Assembly: GCF_018860545.1 (NCBI RefSeq)
Contig: NZ_JAHKPN010000011.1
Location: 248,001 to 312,000, forward strand
Reading direction: 5' to 3'
Length of the DNA stretch: 64,000 nt
Source of the DNA: Winogradskyella psychrotolerans
GTDB lineage: Bacteria; Bacteroidota; Bacteroidia; Flavobacteriales; Flavobacteriaceae
In this document: one piece after another, positions 8,816 to 16,054 of the stretch
Layout of the letters: the number at the start of each line of letters is the position of its first letter
How positions within the stretch are numbered: the first letter of the stretch is position 1
Translations under genes and position numbers: made by a program
The notes under the pieces: generated by a model
The model's database searches: none
The model's input: only the letters and a program-made list of their open reading frames with translations
Told to the model about the DNA's origin: nothing

Positions 8816-8855
8816 CTCCGTGAACCTCTGTGTCTCTCCATGAATCTCTGCGTAA
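8816..8855 (-). repeat. Right decamer array flanking the GxxExxY gene
   Basis: Four exact 10-base units of the form CTCYRYGNNN (ctccgtgaac, ctctgtgtct, ctccatgaat, ctctgcgtaa). They are the reverse complement of the left array's consensus. The array starts 3 bases after the GxxExxY stop codon and ends 2 bases before the methyltransferase ATG. Unit 3 contains a decoy in-frame ATG. Confidence 0.82.
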
Positions 8856-8857
8856 CA

Positions 8858-9622
8858 ATGAAAAAACTCTTCAAACTTATATTAAACACCATACCAAGAC
8901 CTTTGCTCATAAGATTGAGTTACGTGGCACGGCCTGTTTTAGCCTTCTTTTTAAAAGGACATACGTTTACAGACCCAATTGATGGTAAAAGTTTCAAAAC
9001 CTTTTTACCTTATGGCTACGGAAACCAACGCAACAATGTACTTTCGCCTTCAACTTTAAGCTTAGAACGTCACCGTTTGTTGTGGTTATACCTTAATGAT
9101 AAAACAGATTTTTTTACTGCGGAAAAAAAAGTGTTGCATTTTGCACCAGAACAATGTTTTTTAAAACGTTTTAGAAGCCTTAAAAACTTAACATATACAA
9201 CGACCGATTTATTATCACCTATTGCGGATGTGAAAGCCGATATTTGTGATTTGCCTTTTGAAGATAATAGTTATGATGTTATTCTATGTAATCATGTATT
9301 AGAACACATCCCTGATGACACTAAAGCAATGCAAGAATTATACAGAGTAATGAAGCCTGGTGGTTATGGTATTTTTCAGATTCCACAAGATTTAAATCGT
9401 GAGGTGACTTTTGAAGATGACTCGATTACAGATAAAGATGAACGTGCCAAGATTTTTGGCCAATATGATCATGTTCGTGTGTATGGTAGAGATTATTTCG
9501 ATAAGCTTCGTTCTATAGGTTTTAAAGTTGAAGAAGTGGATTATACGGCTTCTCTTTCTAACGAAGACATTAAAAAATATTGCCTAGCGAAAGGTGAAAT
9601 TATTCCTGTAGTTTATAAATAA
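8858..9622 (+). CDS. Class I SAM-dependent methyltransferase
   Basis: 254 residues from the ATG at 8858. An in-frame ATG at 8840 lies inside the decamer repeat and would add only repeat-encoded residues, so I reject it. The core is a Rossmann methyltransferase of the Methyltransf_11 type at about residues 85-215. Strand 1 is KVLHFAPEQCF, an atypical glycine-poor version of motif I. Next come the acidic TTTDLLSP and DICDLPFEDNSYDVILCNHVLEHIPDD, then MKPGGYGIFQIPQ. The basic, aromatic N-terminus (MKKLFKLILNTIPRPLLIRL) may associate with the membrane. The substrate is unknown; similar proteins are found near glycan or lipid genes, but here the neighbours do not help. Confidence 0.85.
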   Translation: MKKLFKLILNTIPRPLLIRLSYVARPVLAFFLKGHTFTDPIDGKSFKTFLPYGYGNQRNNVLSPSTLSLERHRLLWLYLNDKTDFFTAEKKVLHFAPEQCFLKRFRSLKNLTYTTTDLLSPIADVKADICDLPFEDNSYDVILCNHVLEHIPDDTKAMQELYRVMKPGGYGIFQIPQDLNREVTFEDDSITDKDERAKIFGQYDHVRVYGRDYFDKLRSIGFKVEEVDYTASLSNEDIKKYCLAKGEIIPVVYK

Positions 9623-9636
9623 AACAACGTATTAAA

Positions 9637-10005
9637 ATGACGCAACACATTATAATTGCAACAGGTGCTATATTTGGAATGCTCGCCGTAATCTTTGGAG
9701 CTTTCGGTGCTCATGCGTTGAAGAAAATTCTAACTACAGATCAATTACATAGCTTTGAAGTTGGAGTAAAATATCAGATGTATCATGCTATCGTATTGTT
9801 AGCGCTGGGACTAAGTGCAACTAACGTAACCTCAGCAACATATTGGTGTTTTACAATTGGTATTATATTATTCTCCTTTAGTATTTACGGATTGGTTTTA
9901 TCTGATGCTAAAGGGAAAAAGCTACGCGCTTTAGGTCCAGTTACTCCGATTGGAGGCTTACTCTTAGTATTGGGTTGGTTGTTGGTGTTGATTCATACTT
10001 TTTAA
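9637..10005 (+). CDS. DUF423 small membrane protein (YgdD-like)
   Basis: 122 residues with four predicted transmembrane helices (about 5-25, 45-62, 68-88 and 100-120). The family motif is FGAFGAHALKK, followed by YQMYHAIVLLALG and the C-terminal ALGPVTPIGGLLLVLGWLLV. The family is widespread in bacteria and its function is not known. It begins 14 bases after the methyltransferase gene and is likely on the same transcript. Confidence 0.92.
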   Translation: MTQHIIIATGAIFGMLAVIFGAFGAHALKKILTTDQLHSFEVGVKYQMYHAIVLLALGLSATNVTSATYWCFTIGIILFSFSIYGLVLSDAKGKKLRALGPVTPIGGLLLVLGWLLVLIHTF

Positions 10006-10054
10006 GCTTTATACAAGTACATATAATAATGGCTTTTATTTTTTAATAAATAAA

Positions 10055-10077
10055 GCTGAGTCCTATAAAGACTCAGC
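10055..10077. terminator. Terminator between the DUF423 gene and the lipoprotein gene
   Basis: An 8-bp stem GCTGAGTC/GACTCAGC with a 7-base loop. On the minus strand it is followed by an A/T-rich, T-heavy tail, so it best fits termination of the lipoprotein gene ending at 10156. It may also serve the convergent DUF423 gene. Confidence 0.65.
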
Positions 10078-10155
10078 CTTAACTAGATGCTAAATACTAA
10101 AAAAACACATGGTTACTATCAGCTCTAGTTTTATTATCAATATCTCGTTGTAACT

Positions 10156-10512
10156 TTAGGATAATAAATTAACAACGAGCTCTTGCTCTGTTACTCCACC
10201 CAAACCGTCTGATGCAATCACTAAAATTATATTTTCACCAGATACGAACAAGCTATATTCTATAACGTAGGTTAAAGCGTTTAAATCTTCAATTAATAAA
10301 TTGTTATTTAAGTAAATGGCATAAACAACCTCGTCATCGTCTGGATCTATAGACGCGGTCCAATTAAAAGGTATGCCTATGTTTGTTGCTGCTCCTTCTG
10401 TTAATGTAAAAGCACTCGGATTATTATTTACTTGTGCTTGATCGTCGTCTGCATTACAATTAAAAAGTAACAGTGTTAAGCCAATTAAAAGTAAAAATTT
10501 AAAAATTTTCAT
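10156..10512 (-). CDS. Small lipoprotein with a fibronectin/cadherin-like domain
   Basis: 118 residues. A lipoprotein signal ends in LTLLLFNCN, with Cys19 as the acylation site, followed by the acidic stretch NADDDQAQ. Such acidic residues after the cysteine are part of the Bacteroidota surface-export signal. Residues 30-118 form one beta-sandwich domain: FNWTASIDPDDDEVVYAIYL, then NALTYVIEYSLF and IILVIASDGLGGVTEQELVV. It looks like a single Fn3/cadherin-type module with a calcium-friendly DPDDDE turn. It follows the 10555 gene with a short gap and may be cotranscribed with it. Ligand unknown. Confidence 0.75.
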   Translation of the reverse strand: MKIFKFLLLIGLTLLLFNCNADDDQAQVNNNPSAFTLTEGAATNIGIPFNWTASIDPDDDEVVYAIYLNNNLLIEDLNALTYVIEYSLFVSGENIILVIASDGLGGVTEQELVVNLLS

Positions 10513-10554
10513 AGTTTTTGATGTTATTTGAATGTTTAAATTTGTTTGTATTGT

Positions 10555-11430
10555 TTAATGATAAGAACTATCACAAGATTCTGCTGTTTTAAGACAACTC
10601 GCTTTGTGCTGGTCTCTTAATTTCCAAACTCTGAGTGTTTTTTGACCTTCTGGACTTTGCCAATAGGCATCGTTTTTATCTTTAATATATTTACTGTAAG
10701 CGTCTGCCTCTTTTTGCATAGTAGCCAAATCTGCTTCATCTTTAGACGTTAGCGTATAGGCGATTTGTTTTTCGCGCATAGCGGTTAAATAATCAGATAT
10801 CATTTTACGCACATTCTCTTGAGCCAAGGCCTTATATTCTGGTGCTTTTCTAGGGTCCGGTCCTGCACTATTATTTAGAGCAATATTTTTTGCTTTATTT
10901 AAAAATTTACCGAAACCTTTTTTCTTTTTTTTAGTCTTTGAAGTTGCCTCACCATCAGGTGTTGTACCCTTTAGCACATAAACTCTTCTTATATCACCAA
11001 ATTCTGTACGGCTGTTAAAATGATCTATAAAAAAAATATAATTGCCAATAGCTACATAACCTTCGTTAAACACTTTTTCATAAACGATATATGTGTTTGG
11101 AAATCCAGTAAAAGTTTGTCTGTTTTTTGTAAAATCTGCAATATATTGGCTTCCTTTTTCGTCATTATCATTTTTGTCTATAATAGCTATTCCAGAGTCT
11201 ATACCTTCATAATTTAATAATTTTACGATAACTTCTTGCGGCTCGTTATATTGACCAACTCTTTCTTGACTAAGATTTATTGACTGTTTTCCTTCGTTAT
11301 CAATGCCAACACCTGGATACTCAATGTAAACTGGGTTTTCGCCTTTTGCTTTAATATTTTCAAAAAATGTTTGCTGTGCAAATGTACTTGTGGTTACTAA
11401 TGCAATAAAAAATAAAATAATGTACTTCAT
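10555..11430 (-). CDS. Exported protein of unknown function under a LytTR-like promoter
   Basis: 291 residues from the ATG at 11430 (MKYIILFFIALVTTSTFAQ, a signal peptide). A longer reading from 11460 only translates the 5' leader. I do not recognise a family. Residues 20-160 are beta-rich; residues 165-190 carry a lysine-rich strip (SKTKKKKKGFGKFLNKAKN). The last 100 residues are helical and charged, with two cysteines in the final 16 residues. There is no T9SS sorting domain. The 100 bases upstream are almost the same as those upstream of the leucine-rich repeat gene, including two TGAATRGTA boxes, so both should respond to the same LytTR regulator. Probably periplasmic. Confidence 0.7.
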   Translation of the reverse strand: MKYIILFFIALVTTSTFAQQTFFENIKAKGENPVYIEYPGVGIDNEGKQSINLSQERVGQYNEPQEVIVKLLNYEGIDSGIAIIDKNDNDEKGSQYIADFTKNRQTFTGFPNTYIVYEKVFNEGYVAIGNYIFFIDHFNSRTEFGDIRRVYVLKGTTPDGEATSKTKKKKKGFGKFLNKAKNIALNNSAGPDPRKAPEYKALAQENVRKMISDYLTAMREKQIAYTLTSKDEADLATMQKEADAYSKYIKDKNDAYWQSPEGQKTLRVWKLRDQHKASCLKTAESCDSSYH

Positions 11431-11457
11431 AATAAATTTGGTTTTATAATTATGTAT

Positions 11458-11529
11458 CAAAAATAATAAGATCTAGGAAAAGGAATTTTAACTTTTTAGT
11501 GAATGGTAAGATTTTGTAAATGAATAGTA
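11458..11529 (-). promoter_or_regulatory. Promoter with LytTR-like direct repeats, upstream of the 10555 gene
   Basis: The -7 box TATTTTTG (plus-strand 11458-11465) has no -33 TTG partner. Two direct repeats, TGAATGGTA at 11500-11508 and TGAATAGTA at 11521-11529, are 21 bases apart and start 35 bases from the -7 box. Two 9-bp repeats with a 12-13-base spacer is the known architecture of LytTR operators. The leader AAAACCAAATTTATTATG precedes the start codon. Confidence 0.6.
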
Positions 11530-11532
11530 ATA

Positions 11533-11565
11533 AAAAAAGGAAAGCCTTGATGACTTTCCTTTTTT
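11533..11565. terminator. Terminator of the leucine-rich repeat gene
   Basis: A 12-bp stem, AAAAAAGGAAAG paired with CTTTCCTTTTTT, with a 9-base loop. It lies 20 bases past the stop codon at 11586 and just ahead of the promoter of the next gene. Confidence 0.85.
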
Positions 11566-11585
11566 AGTATAAATAGAACTTTGGT

Positions 11586-14500
11586 TTATTCCTTTATAAA
11601 TCGTTTTACATGTTGATTTCCATATAAATCTATAATCTTTATAAGATAAACACCCTCTGAAAGACTAGAAACATCTACGGTTTTAGAGTTTGTTTTAATA
11701 ACTTGTTTACCTAATAATGAATAGACAGATATATTAGCAATAGCTGTTGCTGTTGCTGTTTTTATATTTAAGGTAGATTTTGTTGGGTTTGGGTAAATTG
11801 ATATTTTTTCCTTTTCAAAATCAATACTACTTAAGGCTGCACAATTTGTACTAAAACTTGCTGAAGTATCTATATTTGTCCAATTTGTAGTACTATAAGA
11901 AGCATCATCTACTTGTATACAAGTTAAACTTGGATTGTTTGTTACAGAGAAAGAATTGATATTATTATTATTACCATTTGCTGCATTTAAACTTGTTAAT
12001 TGATTATCAGAACAAAATAACTCAACTATTGCTGTATTTGAAGATATGTCTATACTTGTTAATTGGTTATTAAAACAGTATAAGGAAATTAAAGCAGTAT
12101 TTGAAGATACATCTAAACTCGTTAATTGGTTAACCTCACAGTATAAGGAAATTAAAGCCGTATTTGAAGATACATCTAAACTCGTTAATTGATTACTATC
12201 ACACCTTAAAGTCGTTAAAGCCGTATTAACGGAAACATCTAAACTCATTAATAGGTTATTCCTACAGTTTAAATTAATTAAAGCCGTAGTTCCGGAAACA
12301 TCTAAACTTGTTAGTTGATTATTAGCACATAGTAATACCTCTAAAGTGGTATTATTAGAAACGTCTAAACTCGTTAATTGATTATCATAACAATATAAAG
12401 TAGTTAAAGCCGTATTTGAAGACACATTTAAATTCGTTAATTGATTATTAAGACAATATAAAGTCGTTAAAACCGTATTTGAAGATACATCTAAATTTGT
12501 TAATTGGTTATTATCACAGAAAAACTCCTCTAAAGCTGTATTAGCGGAAACATCTATACTCGTTAATTGATTATTACCACAGCGTAACTGCTCTAAAGCT
12601 GTATTAGCAGACACGTCTAAATTCGTTAATTGATTACCATAACTATTTAAATTTGTTAAAGCTGTATTAGCGGAAACATTTAAGCTGCTTAACGAATTGC
12701 TTCCGCACCATAATTCTGTAATATTCGTAAAAGCTTCTATGCCTGTTAAATCTGAGATAGATAGGTTTGGAACATATATAGATCCTGTATAAGCTGATGC
12801 TTCTGCACAAGAAATTTCGCTATCACCATTCGTGTTTATATATGAAAATCCAAGTAAGGCTGCTTTAAAATTAGCATCAGGAATATTTACATAGCAAATA
12901 CAATTTGTATTAAAACTTGCTGTAGCATCTATATTTGTCCAATTTGTGGTACTCCAAGCTACATCATCTACTTGTATACAAGTTAAACTTGGGTTGTTTG
13001 TTGCAGAGAAAAAAATTAAATTATTATTATTACCATTTGCTGCATTTAAACTTGTTAATTGATTATCGTCGCAATATAACTCATCTATAACTGTATTTAA
13101 AGATATATCTAAACTTGTTAATTGATTATCATAACAGTATAAGGAATTTAAAGCCGTAGCTCCAGAAACATCTAAACTTGTTAATTGATTACTATAGCAA
13201 GATAAGTTTGTTAAAACTGTATTAGCAGAAACATCTAAACTCATTAATTGGTTATCCTGACAGTATAAATAAGTTAAAGCTGTAGCTCCAGAAACATCTA
13301 AACTCGTTAATTGGTTATACTGACAGTTTAAATTAGTTAAAGCTGTATTAGAGGAAACATCTAAACTCGTTAATTGGTTATCCTGACAGTTTAAATTAGT
13401 TAAAGCTGTATTAAAGGAAACATCTAAACTCGTTAATAGATTACTATGACAATATAAAGTAGTTAAAGCCGTATTTGAAGACACATCTAAATTTGTTAAT
13501 TGATTATCTTCACATTGTAACCACCTTAAAGCTGTAGTTCCGTTAACATCTAAGCTTGTTAGTTGATTATTGCCACATTGTAACACTTCTAAAGTGGTAT
13601 TATTAGAAACATCTAAACTCGTTAATTGATTACTATAACAATATAAGTAAATTAAAGCGGTATTATTAGAAATATCTAAACTAGCAATACTATTATTATC
13701 AATACTTAATCTTTCTAAAGCGGTATTATTAGAAACGTCTAAACTGGTTATTTGATTAAGCCTACATTCTAAATTTGTTAAAGCTATATTAGCAGATACA
13801 TTTAAACTAGTTAACGAATTGCTTTTGCAATATAATTCTGTAATATTCGTAAAGGCTTCTATACCTGTTAAATCTGAGATAGATAGGTTTTGAACATTTA
13901 TAGTGCCTGTATAAGCTGATGCTTCTGTACAAGAAATTTCGCTATCACCATTGGTGTTTATATATGAAAATCCAAGTAAGGCTGCTTTAAAATTAGCATC
14001 GGGAATATTTACGTTGCAAGCTGTTGTTGCAATAGTGTATTTTTTTAATGAAACTTTATCATTATCTTGGTATAATACATATAAATTTCCATCAGCTTCA
14101 CTTATTGCCATTTTTATAAAAAAATTGGAACTATTATAATTTAAACCTACACTTGGTAAAGTTGTCCATGTATTTAAACTAGTATCGTAATTTTCAAAAA
14201 CTATATCTTCTGTATTATTAGCATACATTAAATACAGTTTATCATCGTTTGAGCTTTTTCTTAACTCTACAATATCATTAGTTGCAGTTACTGACTTAAT
14301 AAAAGAGCTTCCATTGTAAACTCTAATATCGTTATTTGCTGCACCTTGTGGAATTATATCATTATAAAAAGCATGATAATTAGAATCATAAATTCCTGAT
14401 ATATTTTTTGTAGTGGTACCATTTAAGAAGTTAGTAAAATCAAAATTATTGTTTGCTGATCCTACATTTTTACGTCCTGTAACTGATCCGTTGTAATTAT

Positions 14501-15095
14501 TTTCTTGCGAGACAAAATATTCGTCGTAAGCCGTAAAATCATATCTATGATCTCCATTATATTGATTGTTTGGATTTAATAGAACTTCTACATGGTTTGG
14601 TCCTGTACCAGAAGTATCACGTTCTGCAATAAATAACTTTTGAGTCCATTCTCTACCTGCTACTCTAATAGTACCTGCCGCATTAAATTGAATTTGTAAA
14701 CGATGATCAGACAAGGCTGAACTTCCAACATTTGTAAAAACAGATGACCAAGCAGTTCCATTATATTTATAAGCGGTCATATTATTAGTAACATTTCTGT
14801 AGGCAACAACAATTTCATTATTAAAAGGGTTGATTTTTATAGCAATATTATCTGCAGCGTCATTGGAAACTAGTCCAATAGACATCCAGTTTGTACCATC
14901 AAACTTAGACACATAAGCCTTATTGCCATCTGCTACATTGCTATAAGCCACATAAATGTCGCCGTTTGCAGCATCAAAAGTCATAGCAGCGTCTGATGAA
15001 AGGTTTGTAAATTGAGCAGATCCTACTTGCGACCAATTTTGCGCAAAAGCATAACTACTAACTAAAAACAATACATAAAGTAATTTTATTCTCAT
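11586..15095 (-). CDS. Secreted leucine-rich repeat protein with T9SS type A sorting domain
   Basis: 1169 residues from the ATG at 15095 (MRIKLLYVLFLVSSYAFAQ, a signal peptide); starting at 15134 would translate the leader. Residues about 20-350 resemble a beta-propeller-like region (VAYRNVTNNMTAYKYNGTAW and similar blades). Then comes a module of NIPDANFKAALLGFSYINTN with a calcium-type loop, followed by 13 repeats of 21 residues (consensus LTSLDVSNNTALTNLYCYDNQ). The same module recurs near residue 735 with 12 more repeats, so the ectodomain is an internal duplication. The last 80 residues (ISIYPNPTKSTLNI to VKRFIKE) are a T9SS type A sorting domain, so the protein is sent to the cell surface. 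It is the gene next to the LytTR regulator at 15202 and is likely its target. Probable adhesin or ligand-binding surface protein. Confidence 0.88.
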   Translation of the reverse strand: MRIKLLYVLFLVSSYAFAQNWSQVGSAQFTNLSSDAAMTFDAANGDIYVAYSNVADGNKAYVSKFDGTNWMSIGLVSNDAADNIAIKINPFNNEIVVAYRNVTNNMTAYKYNGTAWSSVFTNVGSSALSDHRLQIQFNAAGTIRVAGREWTQKLFIAERDTSGTGPNHVEVLLNPNNQYNGDHRYDFTAYDEYFVSQENNYNGSVTGRKNVGSANNNFDFTNFLNGTTTKNISGIYDSNYHAFYNDIIPQGAANNDIRVYNGSSFIKSVTATNDIVELRKSSNDDKLYLMYANNTEDIVFENYDTSLNTWTTLPSVGLNYNSSNFFIKMAISEADGNLYVLYQDNDKVSLKKYTIATTACNVNIPDANFKAALLGFSYINTNGDSEISCTEASAYTGTINVQNLSISDLTGIEAFTNITELYCKSNSLTSLNVSANIALTNLECRLNQITSLDVSNNTALERLSIDNNSIASLDISNNTALIYLYCYSNQLTSLDVSNNTTLEVLQCGNNQLTSLDVNGTTALRWLQCEDNQLTNLDVSSNTALTTLYCHSNLLTSLDVSFNTALTNLNCQDNQLTSLDVSSNTALTNLNCQYNQLTSLDVSGATALTYLYCQDNQLMSLDVSANTVLTNLSCYSNQLTSLDVSGATALNSLYCYDNQLTSLDISLNTVIDELYCDDNQLTSLNAANGNNNNLIFFSATNNPSLTCIQVDDVAWSTTNWTNIDATASFNTNCICYVNIPDANFKAALLGFSYINTNGDSEISCAEASAYTGSIYVPNLSISDLTGIEAFTNITELWCGSNSLSSLNVSANTALTNLNSYGNQLTNLDVSANTALEQLRCGNNQLTSIDVSANTALEEFFCDNNQLTNLDVSSNTVLTTLYCLNNQLTNLNVSSNTALTTLYCYDNQLTSLDVSNNTTLEVLLCANNQLTSLDVSGTTALINLNCRNNLLMSLDVSVNTALTTLRCDSNQLTSLDVSSNTALISLYCEVNQLTSLDVSSNTALISLYCFNNQLTSIDISSNTAIVELFCSDNQLTSLNAANGNNNNINSFSVTNNPSLTCIQVDDASYSTTNWTNIDTSASFSTNCAALSSIDFEKEKISIYPNPTKSTLNIKTATATAIANISVYSLLGKQVIKTNSKTVDVSSLSEGVYLIKIIDLYGNQHVKRFIKE
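11960..12710 (-). repeat. 63-bp tandem repeats, second LRR block
   Basis: Twelve imperfect copies of a 63-base unit encode the second set of 21-residue leucine-rich repeats. Units read on the plus strand as ...acatctaaactcgttaattg... They share high identity with the block at 13030-13840. Confidence 0.8.
13030..13840 (-). repeat. 63-bp tandem repeats, first LRR block
   Basis: Thirteen copies of the 63-base unit encode the first LRR set. Together with the adjoining NIPDANF module it is duplicated at 11960-12900, so the locus can recombine or slip to change the repeat number. Confidence 0.8.
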
Positions 15096-15122
15096 AATAA
15101 ATTTGGTTTTATAATTATGAAA

Positions 15123-15194
15123 CAAAAATGACAAGCTTTGCTAAAAGGATTTTGAACTTTTTAGTGAATGGTAAGATTAAAGCAATGAATGGTA
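15123..15194 (-). promoter_or_regulatory. Promoter with LytTR-like direct repeats, upstream of the LRR gene
   Basis: The -7 box CATTTTTG lies at plus-strand 15123-15130. TGAATGGTA occurs at 15165-15173 and again, identical, at 15186-15194, 21 bases apart. The first repeat starts 35 bases from the -7 box, the same geometry as at 11458-11529. The distal repeat ends 8 bases from the stop codon of the LytTR gene. There is no -33 box, so the promoter probably needs an activator. Confidence 0.65.
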
Positions 15195-15201
15195 CTTAAA
15201 T

Positions 15202-15954
15202 TTAAAATACACGGTTGATAAGATCCATAAATTCATCTTTACGATCGCGCGCAATAGGAATACTCTTATTATTACTCATAATAACTTGAAGACCGTCTTT
15301 TTTAGTGACCTCATTCATGTATTTTAAATTGATTAGAAATGAACGATGTGGTTTGTAAAACAGTGGTTTATTACTGAGTTGTTCTGTGAAGTGTTTTAAG
15401 GTTTTACAGATTAATTCTGTTTTACCATTCTGCAAATAGACTTTAGTATACACACCATCTGCCTCAAAAAATAAGATATCTTCATGCGATACAAAACGAA
15501 TACCTTTTGGGACTTCTAAAGCTATTTTATTTAAAGCTAATTGCTGAAAATTTCGTTCAAGATTCTGTAGTTTTTCTTTTATGGAATTTTCTTCTAAATA
15601 GGTTGATGCTTTAGCAATAGCAACTTTCATTTCGACAACATCTATAGGTTTTAAAAGATAATCTACAGCTGATAATTTAAAGGCCTCTATGGCGTAATGG
15701 CCATAAGCGGTTGTGAAAATAATTTGAAAATTAATAGCCTCAGTTTTAAAAAACTCTAAAATCTGAAGTCCTGAATGATTAGGCATTTCAATATCTAGAA
15801 ATACAATATCTGGCTGTTCCTTTTTAATAATGGTTACACCATCTAATAAATTTTCAGCCTCAAAAATCGTTTCTATTTCAGAACATTCTTCTACAATTAA
15901 GGTATGCAAAATACGTCTTGCACGTTTTTCATCGTCTATAATTATTGCTGTCAT
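15202..15954 (-). CDS. LytTR-family response regulator (module 1)
   Basis: 250 residues. An N-terminal receiver domain (about 2-120) has the acidic pair Asp7/Asp8 in IIIDDEK and phospho-acceptor Asp54 in IVFLDIEMP. The switch residues lie in IIFTTAYGHYAIEAF, and the lysine in DYLLKPID. A linker helix leads to a C-terminal LytTR DNA-binding domain (about 145-248) with DILFFEADGVYTKVYLQNG, then KTLKHFTEQL and FYKPHRSFLINLKYM. It should be phosphorylated by the kinase encoded just upstream (16055-18970) and bind paired 9-bp direct repeats. Candidate sites sit directly downstream (15165-15194) and at 11500-11529. It is a close paralog of the regulator at 21468. Confidence 0.93.
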   Translation of the reverse strand: MTAIIIDDEKRARRILHTLIVEECSEIETIFEAENLLDGVTIIKKEQPDIVFLDIEMPNHSGLQILEFFKTEAINFQIIFTTAYGHYAIEAFKLSAVDYLLKPIDVVEMKVAIAKASTYLEENSIKEKLQNLERNFQQLALNKIALEVPKGIRFVSHEDILFFEADGVYTKVYLQNGKTELICKTLKHFTEQLSNKPLFYKPHRSFLINLKYMNEVTKKDGLQVIMSNNKSIPIARDRKDEFMDLINRVF

Positions 15955-15983
15955 GTCTATATTTTATTTGTTTATATGAGGCA

Positions 15984-16043
15984 CATGCTGTTCACTATAA
16001 ATCATTTCTCTTAATATTAAAATGTTTCATATGCTCGCTTCAT
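15984..16043. repeat. Dispersed intergenic repeat, copy 2
   Basis: catgctgttcactataaatc begins it and atgctcgcttcat ends it, matching copy 3 over both ends with the same length and copy 1 slightly less well. It fills the 100-base space between the module 1 kinase and regulator genes, so it is transcribed between them. Confidence 0.65.
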
Positions 16044-16054
16044 AAGATAGCTTC

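Noticed and set aside
8840..8857. Earlier ATG for the methyltransferase gene
   Set aside because: It lies inside the decamer repeat and the added residues are repeat-encoded; the ATG at 8858 gives the natural N-terminus.
11431..11460. Earlier starts for the 10555 gene (11460) and LRR gene (15134)
   Set aside because: Both would translate the same conserved leader (HNYKTKFIM) ahead of a signal peptide; the leader is a shared 5' untranslated region.
11990..13840. Regular repeats that could be taken for a CRISPR array
   Set aside because: The 63-bp units are in frame throughout and encode 21-residue leucine-rich repeats; there are no unique spacers of constant length and no cas genes.
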